This document shows, piece by piece, positions 31,991 through 43,462 of a stretch of 64,000 nt of DNA. Under the pieces are notes generated by a model that was given only the letters and a program-made list of their open reading frames with translations, was not told the DNA's origin and did no database searches. The stretch is from positions 40,564 to 104,563 of the forward strand of contig NW_027152195.1 of NCBI RefSeq assembly GCF_004359215.1. The letters are read 5' to 3'. The position numbers and the translations under genes were made by a program. The DNA is from Bremia lactucae (taxonomy: Eukaryota > Oomycota > Peronosporomycetes > Peronosporales > Peronosporaceae). The first letter of the stretch is position 1. The number at the start of each line of letters is the position of its first letter.

Positions 31991-33390
31991 TGATGTCTTC
32001 CCCGAATCAGTACCGTGCCTTGCCTCAGGATAAAGGCACTTGACATGAAATCGACCAAATTACAGGTTTGAAATCTGTGTTATGAAGCAATGGCCATTGC
32101 CTCGTGAATAAGTAATAGCGATCGACAAATTCTTTGCCGAACACTTAGCAGCGGGCCATGTGAGGGAATCAAATTCCTCACATAGATCTCCGACCTTCTG
32201 TGTGTGTAAAGAAACATGAGGATGGCGGATAGTGCATGCATTCAATCAACTAAACGCTGCTACCGTACCGGCTCAAACACCGATACCACGAAACGACGTA
32301 ATCATTGATGGTATGTCAAAAAGTACTATCTTTTCGTCAATGGATCTGATGGATGAATTCTATCAGATGCTTATGCGTGAACAGGATACCCCGTTCACAG
32401 CAATAAGCACCCCAAGCGGAATGCTATAGGAGTGGTTAGTCATGTCACAGAGACTTAGTAATGCCCCTGCGACATTTAATAGATGTGTAACCAATCTGTT
32501 GAGATCGGTGTGGGGTTTTGCAACGAGCTATTTGACGTCTTCGTTTATAGCAGCGCCATGAATGTAATGTCGGACGTTGAAGTACATCGTACCCAGGTAT
32601 GAAAGGTTCTTACACTTATGCGTGAGTACAAGTTGATATTCGCTGCAAGCGAAATACCACTTCTTGGGTGCATCGTGGGTAAACACGGTGTACGCTCTGA
32701 TCCGGAAAAGATCAAGGCGATCACCGATCAGCCTGTTCCTGTCGATTTTTAACGGACTTTGAAAGTTCCTCGGCTTAGCGGCGTACCTGCACAAGTACTC
32801 ACGCAATTATGCGAAATGACAGTACATCTTCGTTGAAGAAAAAAATAAATTGGTCATGGAACGCTGATTGTCAGCGTTCGTTCGAGAGTGTCAAGCAAAG
32901 CTTGATGTAATCGCCAATCCTGGCGATTGCGGACTAAAACCGACTTTTCTTGCGGTCTGAGACGCCAGCGATTTTGCAATCGGCTGTGCGTTAATGGAAT
33001 AGGACAGACGGCGCAGAGCGCGTCGTCTGTTATCAATCGCGTCAGCTTGAACCAGCTGAACGCAAATATCCAGTGCATTTCAAGGAACCCCTTGCCATGT
33101 AATTTGAACTGGCTAATTCTCATAGCTATATCTTGGGAGATAGACTGTTTATTGTATATACGGACCATGGGTCTTTACCCACGGCCGTAAACAGTCCACG
33201 CCTCTCGCAAAGAATGGCGAGATAGTTGTCTTTCTTCGCGGGGTATAAATCCTCCGTGGAGTATAAACAAGACGACTTAATATCATCGCTGATGCCCTTT
33301 CGCGCCGGCCCGATTTTGAGCCAGCGCCGCAAATCAACAGGGAGCATCAGGCCACTGTTGCAACAATAAGTGTACCATCGTCAACATTAC
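31991..33390 (+). pseudogene. pol: Reverse transcriptase and RNase H of element B
   Basis: RT boxes: HAFNQLNAATVPAQTPIPRN, FSSMDLMDEFYQMLMREQD, SNAPATFNRCVTNLL. The YFDD motif is destroyed (TSYLTSSFIAAP near 32525). RNase H is recognisable from DASDFAIGCALME (32960) to YTDHGSLPTAVNSPRLSQR (33155-33210) through frameshifts. Clearly dead. Confidence 0.75.
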
Positions 33391-34930
33391 TCGAGGACGT
33401 TATAAGAGCTTATCAAGAAGATAAGACTCTTGAATGGTTAATGGATTGCTTTAGAAATCCATCCCAACAATCCTTGAAACAATTTTCGAAATTGTATTGA
33501 TCCTCAGCAAATTGATAAACACACAATGGTTTATTGTATTATATAGCAATTGCTGGCGACACACCTCGTGTTGTCATCCCTACCCATTTTAGTAGCCTTT
33601 GCGCATAATAAATGAGTACCACGATTCACCAATAAGTAGTCGTTCTGGACGTGAGAAGACTTATCTCACGCCAAGTTGCGCCTTTTACTGGCCACGCCAG
33701 AATGAGTTCGTCCGCAAGTACCTACGTGCTTGCGAAATTTGTCAACGGGTAAATCTCAGTGCTTCATCCCGTGCCCCGTTACAGCCTCTGCCTGTTCCGG
33801 CAGAGTGTTGGCAGTCCGTATCTATGGACTTCGTCTTCGGATTCCCCGAAGACACCCACAAAAATAAAGGTATTCTTATTTTTGCTGACCATTTTAAAAA
33901 GATTGTATATATTACTGCCGTCCTGGAGTCGATCACAGCCATAGGCTGTGCTCGTGTCTTTAGTGACACGATATTTCAACTGCATGGGTCACCCCGGAAG
34001 CTGTTTTCAAATCGAGACTCTAGATTCACCGCGGAATTTTGGTAAACTGTGTCCAGATCACATGGAACACAGTTAAAAATGTCAACTTCTGATCATCCTG
34101 GAACAGATGGTCAGACGGAGTGTGCAAACCGTATTCTGGAAGAGATACTTCGCGAATACGTCCCGTCTTTAAGAGCTGAAACAAGTTCTTGCCGATGGTA
34201 AAATTTGCAATCCATCTGTCAGTACATGCTTCTACAGAGCATACACCGTTTTTCGTGAATGGCTTACGCCACCCTCGTATATCTACCCTGTTTGAGAGTA
34301 AGTCTTGTCTAATGGAGGGAAGTACTTGCTTGAGCAAAGAACCTTTTAGCTCTTGCTCATCATGCATTAGCCCTAAGGTCAATGCGAAGGATATTAATGT
34401 TGATTTAATTAACATTGAAGTGGCCAAATTCAGTAATAACAGCAATGCTATCACTGACTTAGACAACGATGCGGAAAGACTCAGCATTGAAAACAATACT
34501 ATTAATGAGATTAATAATACTATCAAGAAAGAAGAGATTAATATCTCCGCAGTGTGAGCCGGTCGCACTGAAAAAGCAAATAAATCCGAGTCAGCAGGTG
34601 ACTTCCTGCTGGCTAGAGAAGCAGTGGTCCGTTTCGTACAGGATTCCATCGCTGATGCGGTGGACCGACCGAATAGGAACTCTGACAAAAATGGAAGAGC
34701 AAACATACTTTCATTTTAAATTAATGACCTAGTCCTACTGTCTACGGTAAACCTCGTAAAGCACGTAGTGACGAATTGTAGGCAGTAATAAATTACTGCC
34801 CAGGTATATCGGCCCGTTTCGTGTATTACATCGCCAAGGAACTGCATACACGATCGAGCTGCCTCGTAGTAGTATGCGTACGCATTCCACACTTTGTGTT
34901 ACAAATCCCCGCCCGTACCATCAGTACGAG
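33391..34930 (+). pseudogene. pol: Integrase of element B
   Basis: A 148-codon frame (33599-34045) carries the zinc-binding part (YHDSPISSRSGREKT...CEICQRV) and the core with SVSMDFVFGFPEDTHKNKGI, ADHFKKIVYI and SNRDSRFTAEFW. The rest follows with shifts: FAIHLSVHASTEHTPFFVNG, LLAREAVVRFVQDSIADAVD and INDLVLLSTVNLVKHVV. It closes with the SH3-like YRPFRVLHRQGTAYTIELPR. Several catalytic-core residues are still readable. Confidence 0.8.
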
Positions 34931-35567
34931 GCTTCTTCCGATTCCGGATTGCACCGGAACGGTCAAGAGCATCAGCCAAAGCCTGATGGTTCCGAGCGAA
35001 AGCCTTATTGTCTCGGAACAGGGTCTGATTCTCTTTGAATCAAAAGATCCACTCTGTCCTCCAAAGAAGAAATATTCTGACGAGCTGTCAACAGCTCATT
35101 TTGAAGGGACCGATGTGTCCTTTTGTTCGCCAGTTGTTCAGTCGCAATCTGCGCACAACTTTTCAACTGGTCACAAGAAACATTATTGACCGCCACCGCT
35201 AACGAGCGGCGACGGAATCGCTCGTGATCAAGATTCTCCCTTAAATAGTAATTGGTGCGATCCAAATCACGGTGTTGAATCGAGCTCGTGAAACGAGGCG
35301 AACCCGATCTTTCCTCCCCCTCCACATTCACTGATGGATCCAGGTGGTGAGAAGAGCTTTCTTGTTGAAAGTTTCTTGAATCACCGTGAGGAAAAAGAGT
35401 TTCCAACGAGTTATCTCATTTGTTGGCGAGGGTATCCACCCTCGCATGATAGTTGGGAAACTCGTTCCCAACTGACGTTGGACGTCACGGGTCTCGTCTT
35501 GCAGTACGACGAGACCAATCTGCCTCGGCAGAAGGTCCATCGGAGAACTAGCTTCCCGCGCTCATAA
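34931..35567 (+). pseudogene. pol: Linker and chromodomain of element B
   Basis: A hydrophilic linker with stops follows the integrase. The chromodomain comes next: FLVESFLNHREEKEFPTSYL then ICWRGYPPSHDSWETRSQL (35334-35510), a good match to the W-R-G-Y-P..SWE core, then LVLQYDETNLPRQKVHR. It ends just where the antisense frame ends on the other strand. Confidence 0.85.
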
Positions 35568-36441
35568 GAATATTGGAGGTTCTCAATCCATTGACGCATC
35601 TCGTAATAGATAAGAGTCCTCCAATGAGGATCTTTGAGGATATATGCTTCCTTAGCGGCATGACCTGCACCCTTAAAACAGCATGGATATGAGTCCCCCC
35701 ACGAGAGACAAGGAATCCCTGCCTCTCTTGACAAGCGGTGCAACTTATAGCGTGCAATGACTGCGGTCCGTTTCTCGAACCGTTCACGGAAACATTTAGC
35801 TTCTCAAGCCAGACCTCACGGCCTATGTTTTGTACATTCTGTACAAAGGCTGTCCAAGCTTGGAACAAGGTTTGACATCCTTTGCCCGTTTGCAAGTGTA
35901 CCACCGATGCCGGTAAAAGGCATCGCTGAAGAATTCCGTTTCATCCTCACCAGGCTGTTGAAGCCTGGATGAGTCGAATAATGGAATCAGCAGCACGCTT
36001 CTTTTCGCGACCACTTAGTTCCTGGTGACGCGTACTAACGTCACCAGGGTGATCATCGCTCAAGTAGTCATCATCAGATGACTCCCCACCAAAGACGTCT
36101 GACGAGTCGAGTAACCTCGTCATCACCTCTTTATCTGTCAAGTTAGAACCCAAAGGTTAAACGGACTCGGCCCCGGGCGATCCGGCGGCCAATACAGTAG
36201 ATACTGAGTCAGGCGATGCCGGTGACTTCGACCAGTCACTCAAATTGGTGTAGCACATGACTTGTCCCCCGTCACCTGCAATTTCCTCAACAGATGACAT
36301 ACCCCAGTCACCTCCAATAGGAGAAGGAGGTGACATATCCCCCGGAGTAGATGCATTAGCGTCTACTGAAACATTTGTCTTACTGACAGCTGCACTGAAC
36401 CGTGCAGCTGCCAGCTTTGCGGCCTCACGGGCCATGCGCAC
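35545..36441 (-). pseudogene. Antisense frame of element B, the most complete copy
   Basis: Starts at 36441 (MRMAREAAKLAAARFSAAVS), 159 bp from the 3' LTR. Parts in order: Ala/Ser/Pro-rich N-terminus; acidic SSDVFGGESSDDDYLSDD; GREKKRAADSIIRLIQAST; EFFSDAFYRHRWYTCKRAKD then VKP; Cys pairs in LCTECTKHRP; YKLHRLSREAGIPCLSWGDS, YPCCFKGAG, and a helix-like tail YYEMRQWIENLQYSYERGK. The Cys-rich half is shared with 37112-37459, and the tail with 45555-45788. It has about five stops or shifts. No domain recognised; the spaced Cys residues suggest zinc binding (inference). Confidence 0.65.
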
Positions 36442-36585
36442 AGATTTATTTGTCGGCCATGTTGATTTTGGTCAAATCAATTCATGAAAAATCTGTATTT
36501 TAATTAAAACCAATAATGCAAAAGTTAAAGGAAAAGACATAATAGTATATCCTGTCACGCTACATCAGTCACTATAGTAAGTGTT

Positions 36586-36599
36586 GGTTGGGGGGGTGA
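36586..36599 (+). other. Polypurine tract of element B
   Basis: GGTTGGGGGGGTGA directly before the LTR start TGTAACGGGGTG. Confidence 0.65.
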
Positions 36600-37110
36600 T
36601 GTAACGGGGTGTCCCGTTACCTAAAAAATATTACGTATAAGAGAAGTAATAAAATTATTTCCGACAAGAGGGGAAACAAAAAATGAAGTTCAAAATTATT
36701 ACCTTGATTAATTTTGTCTTGAACAGTTCCACAATTATCAAATTTGGTAATATTTGGCGCATAAAGACATTAGTCCTATTCATTGGAAAATTTAAGTTTA
36801 AATCAATCAACCCCGCCAATCGTCATAGGACACGAGTTGTGCGGAAGTAGGCGCCATACATATTTTGCTATTAACATAACACAGTCAGTTGTAGATAGAA
36901 GATCGTTAAGTAGGAACTAAATATATTAGTATAGTTTTCTTTTTTCTCCATTCGAAAGCCTTAGTCAAGACCTTAAGCTAAAGACCCTTAATTTTGTAGA
37001 GACCTTCCTCTGTAGCTTTGTGTACGCGAAGTCTCGAGGCACCTCACTTACATTGCAATCATGGTAAGGTTATAGTACCGATCAGTACTAGTTGATGGTG
37101 CTCCGTTACA
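36600..37110 (+). repeat. 3' LTR of element B (family 2)
   Basis: Starts TGTAACGGGGTGTCCCGTTAC and ends GTGCTCCGTTACA; full length 511 bp. It aligns with 42933-43440, with 8815-9222 in part, and with 42391-42785 on the minus strand. Confidence 0.85.
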
Positions 37111-37111
37111 G

Positions 37112-37459
37112 TCAGTATTTAATGAGTCGGCCAAACACGACTTCCTCATCGATAACTTTTTCCGGCATCAATGGTACATTGGTAAGCGTCCCAAGGATTT
37201 GAAACCCTTGTTTTAAGCTTGCGATGGTTTGATGCAGTGTACAAAATGTCGACCGCGAGGCCTTGCTAGACGGTGCAAACTTAAGCAGCACCGTTTGCAA
37301 AGAGAGTCAACCCTACCTTGCCTATCGAGAGAAGATCTACGCCCCTGCTGCGTCAAGGGCGCAATTTGCGCACCTAGGGAGGCGTACTCCCAACGTGAGC
37401 CCTATTGGGGGCACACCTATGAGAAGCACGAAAGGATGTTATTTCAATCCCTTTACTAG
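37112..37459 (+). pseudogene. Antisense frame of element E, C-terminal half
   Basis: One frame, broken by a single TAA at about 37214: FNESAKHDFLIDNFFRHQWY then IGKRPKDLKP, MQCTKCRPRGLARRCKL, KQHRLQRESTLPCLSREDLR and PCCVKGAICAPREAYSQREP, ending in HERMLFQSLY. It aligns residue by residue with the element B antisense frame (FYRHRWY, KRAKDVKP, CTECTKHRP, HRLSREAGIPCLS, PCCFKGAG). It is opposite in sense to element E's pol, so its placement is the same as in B. Confidence 0.65.
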
Positions 37460-37515
37460 CGCGCACGTGCGCTTTTTCGTTGGCCCATGGAGACCAAAAA
37501 ATGGGTCGTCACACT

Positions 37516-38860
37516 AGGCGACGACACCCGAAACGTCATTCTTTAGTTGGGATAGGATATCATTTTTGCTAAAGTTTTGGAGCGCGGAGGCAATATTCGC
37601 TCCTGAAATAAGTACATCGGCTCGTTTCGTAAAGTGCAACGCCAAGGCCAGGCACACAAGATTGAACTACCTCTTTTCTCATCGTACTGTTCGAAGAGAC
37701 CCGGAAAATTTATCAATAGTTGAATACAAGGCTTCATGAAGAGGTGGATACCCTTGCCATCGTAGGAAGCGCACGCTCCTACCTTTTGCGTTGGAAAACT
37801 CCGTCCGTATTACTTGGGCACTAATTTATTAGTGCCCATATTCGTCACAAGATGTCTAGTTAAATTTATCTACGCGGTGGAACTAGGTCGTTGACTTCAG
37901 AAAAGCATTAACTCGTCCATTTTCGTAAGCTATTTGTTTCTGTCGATCCACCGCGTCAACGATGGAATCATGTACGAAACGAACAATTATTTCTTGATCT
38001 ACCAGAATTCACCTACTGACTCAATTATGTTTTGTATTCAGTGCGCCATCCTCTGCAGTGAGACCGTCATTGCTATCATATGAATTGTCATTGCGATGCT
38101 GAATATATTAGAATCATTATCATCCGAGTCAGCAATAGACTCGTTGGTATTGCTTAATTTGTCTCTTCGATGTTCATTATAGCAACATCGGTATCCTTCG
38201 CATTGACTGTTGAGTAAATACATGATGAGCAAGAGATATATTGGTTTTTGCTCGTGCGAGTCCCTAACCTCTTGAACTAAAGCTACATTCAAACTAGGTG
38301 AGTATGCGTTATTGGCGTAAGTCATTCACGAAGACCGGTTCATGCTTAGTTGAGAACATGCACCGAGTTGTTAAAGGCAAATTCTGCTAACCGGCACGAA
38401 TTAACTCAAACTCGTAAACGAGTGGACGTATCCTTGTGGTATCTTTTCAATAAAACGATTACCCACTCCGTCTAACGATCTGTTTTAGATGGTCAGAAGT
38501 TGACTCCAAGGTAATTCAAGCGAATGGATCATAGATTGCCAAAAACTCCGCCGTGAACCGAGGGTCTCGCTCCGAATCAGTTCACGGATAACTTATGGTG
38601 GTGCAATATTTGCAGAAGACTCGAAATGTAGCCAGTGCATATTTCATGGCAAGGCGTTCCTTGTCATGCACCAAATTAATCACGCATAGCTAGATGTAGC
38701 TGATGCGACTGATAGTAGACGACGCGCACTGTCATTTTGCAGTTTCGTAATGTCAATTCCGAAATCGCTGGCAACAGACCATCTGGCTTGGTCTACAATC
38801 GCTAAGATCGGCGATTGCTTCTAGCTTTGCTTGATATCTTCTAAAGCATGCTAATAATCA
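37516..38860 (-). pseudogene. pol: Integrase and chromodomain of element E
   Basis: Minus-strand integrase from about 38860: segments matching FAINNSVHASTTHEP, ALVQEVRDSHEQ (38290-38240) and SIVDAVDRQKQIAYENGRVN (near 37960). A worn chromodomain NAKGRSVRFLRWQGYPPLHE follows (37800-37700). Very degenerate, with stops every few dozen codons. RNase H and the integrase start presumably lie in the gap. Confidence 0.6.
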
Positions 38861-38893
38861 GCGTTCCATGATCACTTTATATATATATATATA

Positions 38894-39777
38894 NNNNNNN
38901 NNNNNNNNNNNNNNNNNNNNNNNNNNNNNNNNNNNNNNNNNNNNNNNNNNNNNNNNNNNNNNNNNNNNNNNNNNNNNNNNNNNNNNNNNNNNNNNNNNNN
39001 NNNNNNNNNNNNNNNNNNNNNNNNNNNNNNNNNNNNNNNNNNNNNNNNNNNNNNNNNNNNNNNNNNNNNNNNNNNNNNNNNNNNNNNNNNNNNNNNNNNN
39101 NNNNNNNNNNNNNNNNNNNNNNNNNNNNNNNNNNNNNNNNNNNNNNNNNNNNNNNNNNNNNNNNNNNNNNNNNNNNNNNNNNNNNNNNNNNNNNNNNNNN
39201 NNNNNNNNNNNNNNNNNNNNNNNNNNNNNNNNNNNNNNNNNNNNNNNNNNNNNNNNNNNNNNNNNNNNNNNNNNNNNNNNNNNNNNNNNNNNNNNNNNNN
39301 NNNNNNNNNNNNNNNNNNNNNNNNNNNNNNNNNNNNNNNNNNNNNNNNNNNNNNNNNNNNNNNNNNNNNNNNNNNNNNNNNNNNNNNNNNNNNNNNNNNN
39401 NNNNNNNNNNNNNNNNNNNNNNNNNNNNNNNNNNNNNNNNNNNNNNNNNNNNNNNNNNNNNNNNNNNNNNNNNNNNNNNNNNNNNNNNNNNNNNNNNNNN
39501 NNNNNNNNNNNNNNNNNNNNNNNNNNNNNNNNNNNNNNNNNNNNNNNNNNNNNNNNNNNNNNNNNNNNNNNNNNNNNNNNNNNNNNNNNNNNNNNNNNNN
39601 NNNNNNNNNNNNNNNNNNNNNNNNNNNNNNNNNNNNNNNNNNNNNNNNNNNNNNNNNNNNNNNNNNNNNNNNNNNNNNNNNNNNNNNNNNNNNNNNNNNN
39701 NNNNNNNNNNNNNNNNNNNNNNNNNNNNNNNNNNNNNNNNNNNNNNNNNNNNNNNNNNNNNNNNNNNNNNNNNNNNN
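38894..39777. other. Assembly gap (884 N)
   Basis: Undetermined bases bounded on both sides by TA repeats (38879-38893 and 39778-39788). Frames that appear to cross it are artefacts. Confidence 0.95.
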
Positions 39778-40226
39778 ATATATATATTATCGAGTAAACA
39801 AGAAAGATGCACTGTCGTTCTGGCATAATTGCGAGAGTACTTGTGCAGGTATACCGCTAGCCCAAGGAACTTTCGAAGTCCCTTGACATCTACTGGCACA
39901 GGCCAGTCGTTGATCCCCTAGATCATTTCAGGATAAGGGCGTACATTGTGTTTACTCACGATGCACATATATATATATATATATATTATCGAGTAAACAG
40001 GAAAGATTGTGTTCATTGTGTTTACCCACGATGCACATATATATATAGTATCGAGTAAACAGGAAAGGCACTGTCGTTCTGGCATAATTGCGTGAGTACT
40101 TGTGCAGGTATACCGCTAGCCCAAGGAACTTTCGAAGTCCCTTGACATCTACTGGCACAGGCCAGTCGTTGATCCCATAGATCTTTTCAGGATAAGGGCG
40201 TACATTGTGTTTACCCACGATGCACC
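39778..40226 (-). repeat. pol: Tandem RT-derived repeats with TA runs
   Basis: Two long units (39778-39966 and 40037-40226) and a short middle one (39967-40036). Each is made of a TA run, TATCGAGTAAACA(A/G)GAAAG, and ends in GTGTTTAC(C/T)CACGATGCAC. The long units carry on the minus strand an RT segment: VDVKGLRKFLGLAVYLHKYS. Since the gap begins and ends in the same TA sequence, further units may lie inside it. Confidence 0.75.
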
Positions 40227-41360
40227 AAGAAGTGGTATTTCGCTTAGAGCAAATTTTCGCATCTAGAGCTATGCGTGTATGTTGACTCCCTCAAATGACC
40301 CCCTGCTAAGCGGCCGGCAAAGAACTTTTCAATCGCTTGTAATTATTCATGAGGCAGTGACCACTGTTTCATGAAACAGTATTCCAAACTGAATATCAGG
40401 TCGATCTCGTGTCGAGTGCCTTTGTCCTTAGGCAACTCCCATGGTACCGAAGCAGGAAACATATTCTTGAATTCGATCAAATCCTTATACAAAGAATTTG
40501 TTTTCAAAGAATCTCAGGATTGAGTCATAAGATGTTCAATTCAAGTCTACTCATTGAGGACACTTTTGTCCATCGCTGAGGTGCTGAGGACCCGTTCGTT
40601 TTCAAGAAATAGCTTTCCTGACCGAATATCGGCCACTACTCGTCATAGGTAACAAGTACGCATACTCTGATTAATTTTGCCGCTACGCAAATCACGCAAG
40701 AATCATTTTGGTTTTAGCGTCGGCAATTAACTTATTTCCAACGATTAATCCGGAGGCATTATTAAATTAAGTGTACAAGCGGTTAAACTTGATCCGTTAT
40801 TAATACAGTCGTTCAACATCTCGTTCCGTCTTGACACCTTGAGGCTCTTGGGGACTTAAATCGTAAAGTCAAGTAGCAGGATCGTTCCATTTTGTATTTA
40901 AGGAGTGTGTTCCAAACTTCCTCGAGCTGTGGTCGCGTATCCACAGCGAGATCTTCTGCGATCGTATTTCCAGTCGATACAGGATTTTGGGAAATGTCTC
41001 TTATCAGAAGGCGTTTATACTTCCTTGAATGCTGCACACTAGGAAAAGATCCTTGTCCCAGTCCACGCGACTTATTCGAGCAGTGGACCTTCGGCGCTGC
41101 TGTTGTACACAGCTGGCGGGATCTAATTATACAGTTTGATGGGTGGTCACACTGAGGTTAGTAAGACCGAACCCCAAGTGGTGCCATCGCAAAAGCTCGT
41201 AGTACCTAATTAGTCCGACCAAACCAGAAGTGATACCATCGCACTCGCTCGTAAGACATCCGCACGCTGTGGGCCCTTTAAGACGTTCATCAAATGGCCT
41301 TGTAATGGATAAGAGGCAGGCATCGTAACTGATCAAAGCTGACAATTTAGGCATGGGTCG
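40227..41360 (-). pseudogene. pol: RT start and pre-RT region of element E
   Basis: Minus-strand text near 40480-40370 reads LPKDKGTRHEIDLI and the RT lead-in MKQWSLPHE. Upstream (41280-41230) is the Cys-rich box ACGCLTSECDGITSG, also found in B, C2 and C5. Most RT motifs between are lost or in the gap. Many stops. Confidence 0.65.
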
Positions 41361-41690
41361 TATTTATAGCCGATAATGGCATCAAGTTTGTAACCCAAGT
41401 CCACTACGAAGAAATCATCGTCAAAGTGCTTACCCTTGAACGTGTACTCAATACCAACTACACGTTTATTTACTGTCACAGATGCGCCTGGTTCTCATCA
41501 AAGTCATATCGCGCCGATCGAAGTCGACTGCGGTCTTTTAGCGATTGACGTCGAATTAAATTGTTCGACGCCCCACAATCGACGAGGGATCCAAGTGGCA
41601 ATTTATTTGCCGATTTGATTTGCAAGGTGATGAGGTTGCCTGATCACCTGGGGTAATTAAATACATTTAGTGTGTGTGAGGAGTGACTAT
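41361..41690 (-). pseudogene. pol: Protease of element E
   Basis: The minus-strand active-site segment reads LGSLVDCGASNNLIRRQSL near 41600, keeping the catalytic Asp in a D-C-G-A-S loop. Farther on KHFDDDFFVVDLGYKLDAII matches the FIVLDLDDKFDVFLG box of C5. Frameshift near 41480. Confidence 0.75.
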
Positions 41691-41739
41691 CGTTTCAGAC
41701 CTGCAAATTCTCTTAACATTGCTGTATCAGTAGGACAAT

Positions 41740-42340
41740 TTCATTCTAATGACCTTGACCGTTTTTTAACGATCCGCCTTGCCGTCGTGATTTCGCAACA
41801 GCGTCGGATTCACGTCGCCCGCTATTCTTAGCAAGAAGTCGATCATTACGCTCAGTGTGTCTTGGCACTGTGCGTGGGGCACTACTTTCATAGCTGTAGT
41901 GTCCTGTCTTTCGATAACGATTGCATTTTTGCAATCATTTATAACTTGAAGAGCGAGGTTTCTCGCTCTCCATATACGAGAGGTCCTAGTTTCTGGACCT
42001 CCATTTTCTTGTCGTCTGTTTGGACGATAAGCACTGGAATGGACGAAAGCCTATATCAGGCTGAAGTCCTTCTGTCTTGCTACAGAGATCGCTTGATCAC
42101 GCGACTCTTATTCGAGCCGGAACTGGTGAGCCTTGACAGGAACGTCTGCGAGACATTTAATAAATACTACAGAGTTACCAGTGTTTGTTCATCTATTAGA
42201 TGACTCACGATACAACTTACAAGGTATCATATTTAAACTCATCCGTTCGACCGCTTTCGAGGTCAATCAAAAGTGCTCGCATGCTTAGCATCGAAGCCTT
42301 CACACGTCACCCTTCTTGTATAAACAACAGGTTCATGTTG
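41740..42340 (-). pseudogene. gag: Gag of element E, internally deleted
   Basis: Minus-strand start MNLLFIQEG then a stop; a large part of Gag is missing. NSVVFIKCLADVPVKAHQF (compare VFMQGLTDGPVKTHLF) follows, and a decayed zinc knuckle, KCNRYRKTGHYSYESS, near 41930 (C-x-x-C-x4-H-x4-C with two Cys lost). Confidence 0.7.
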
Positions 42341-42390
42341 GATGGAACGAACTTGGCCGTTCGTTTGACGGACTCGTGAGCTGCTACCCG

Positions 42391-42785
42391 GTACCCTTTC
42401 AATTGTACTGTTTCAGTACTACCACGTACACGACGTGCAGAAGAAGATTTTAAGTGCTAAGCGATCGCTTAGTAGCAAGCCAAAACTAAGAAGTGCTTAG
42501 TTTAGGGAAGTAAAAAATCTGTAATTGATATGTTTAAGTTCCTATCCTACGTACTAATATTTTTAATTGTTCCAACTTAATATAGTTATAAGTGACTCTG
42601 TATAGCTAAGCACCTATTCGCTTGTCTAGCAGCGATTGGCGGGGTGCTTAAATCAGCCACGGAACATAACATTCATATTACGTCTACAAAATTACCATGT
42701 ATGGTAATATTTCTATTTTCATGCTTCTTTATTATTCCCCGTATAGGTAAATAAAAATTATGTTACGAGCTACCCCATCATAACG
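42391..42785 (-). repeat. 5' LTR of element E (family 2)
   Basis: On the minus strand the start GTTATGATGGGGTAGCTCGTAAC resembles TGTAACGGGGTGTCCCGTTAC with gaps. The family-2 block around GATTGGCGGGG is present on the plus strand. Just inside is a worn primer site (CCGGGTAGCAGC). Deleted in places (395 versus ~510 bp). The right end is approximate. Confidence 0.55.
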
Positions 42786-42932
42786 ACATCAAGAGTCGCT
42801 TTGACATACTAGTACGGTTCCGGTTACTTGCCACCTCGAGGAAATTCTCTATTAAAAACGATACTTTTTTCTGAACGCCTCCTGCCTTTTTTAACATTGT
42901 CTGATCTAAACACGATTGGTACGCATCCTGAG
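42786..42932. other. Short spacer between two head-to-head family-2 LTRs
   Basis: 147 bp with no match to other parts of the window and no frame of note. Confidence 0.4.
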
Positions 42933-43440
42933 TGTAACGGAGGGCCCGTTATACTAATATTATTCCTATAAGAGGAATTACTAACCGTATTTCTATAAAA
43001 GGAAATAAATGAAGTACAAACTATAATCTTTTATTAATTTTGACTTAATAGTTTCAATATACGAAATTTTGCAATTTTTTTTGGGGGCGGACAAGACATT
43101 AGTTATGTCGATTGGTTAATTTTAGTTCAAATCAACCTCGCCAATCAGTACAAAACACGATTAAGCGGTGCGCAAGGAGGCGCATTACATAGTTATTTAT
43201 CAATACACTAAAGTCAGTAGATAGAAGATCGCTACGTAGGAATTAACATATTAATACAGTTTTACTTGATCTCAATACTAAAGGCATAGTATTGAGCTCT
43301 AGTAGCTATGACTTCTTAGCTACTTGTAACCTTCTTCTGTATGTCAGTAGACGTGAAGTAATCGATGTACCTCACCTTCACTGTTGTCAGTGTAGGATGA
43401 CTAGTACTGTTGTCAGTACTAGCGAAAGGTGCTCATTACA
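42933..43440 (+). repeat. LTR, family 2 (5' LTR of a chimeric Gypsy element)
   Basis: Starts TGTAACGGAGGGCCCGTTA and ends GGTGCTCATTACA, 508 bp. It is followed by CCTGGTAGCACTACGTAGTTCG, the primer site (43441-43462). Confidence 0.85.
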
Positions 43441-43462
43441 CCTGGTAGCACTACGTAGTTCG

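Larger units (their letters stand above)
31191..37110 (+). mobile_element. Ty3/Gypsy element B (family 2), 5' truncated
   Basis: Plus-strand protease, linker, RT, RNase H, integrase, chromodomain, antisense frame, polypurine tract and 3' LTR. Gag and the 5' LTR are missing. The LTR matches family 2, as in element E. Its right end abuts element E inside that element's antisense frame (37111), which suggests insertion there or recombination between two copies. Confidence 0.8.
37111..42785 (-). mobile_element. Ty3/Gypsy element E (family 2), with assembly gap
   Basis: Minus-strand order from the right: LTR (42785-42391), gag, protease, pre-RT, RT, [gap], integrase, chromodomain, C-terminal half of the antisense frame. 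The 3' LTR and the N-terminal half of the antisense frame are replaced by the end of element B. An RT fragment is tandemly repeated beside the gap. Confidence 0.75.

Noticed and set aside
38858..39899. Three 309-340-residue frames across the gap
   Set aside because: They consist almost entirely of N translated as X, with TA repeats at the edges.
42720..42790. Possible independent promoter or terminator between the two family-2 LTRs
   Set aside because: No motif beyond AT-richness; better explained as the worn end of the element E LTR.
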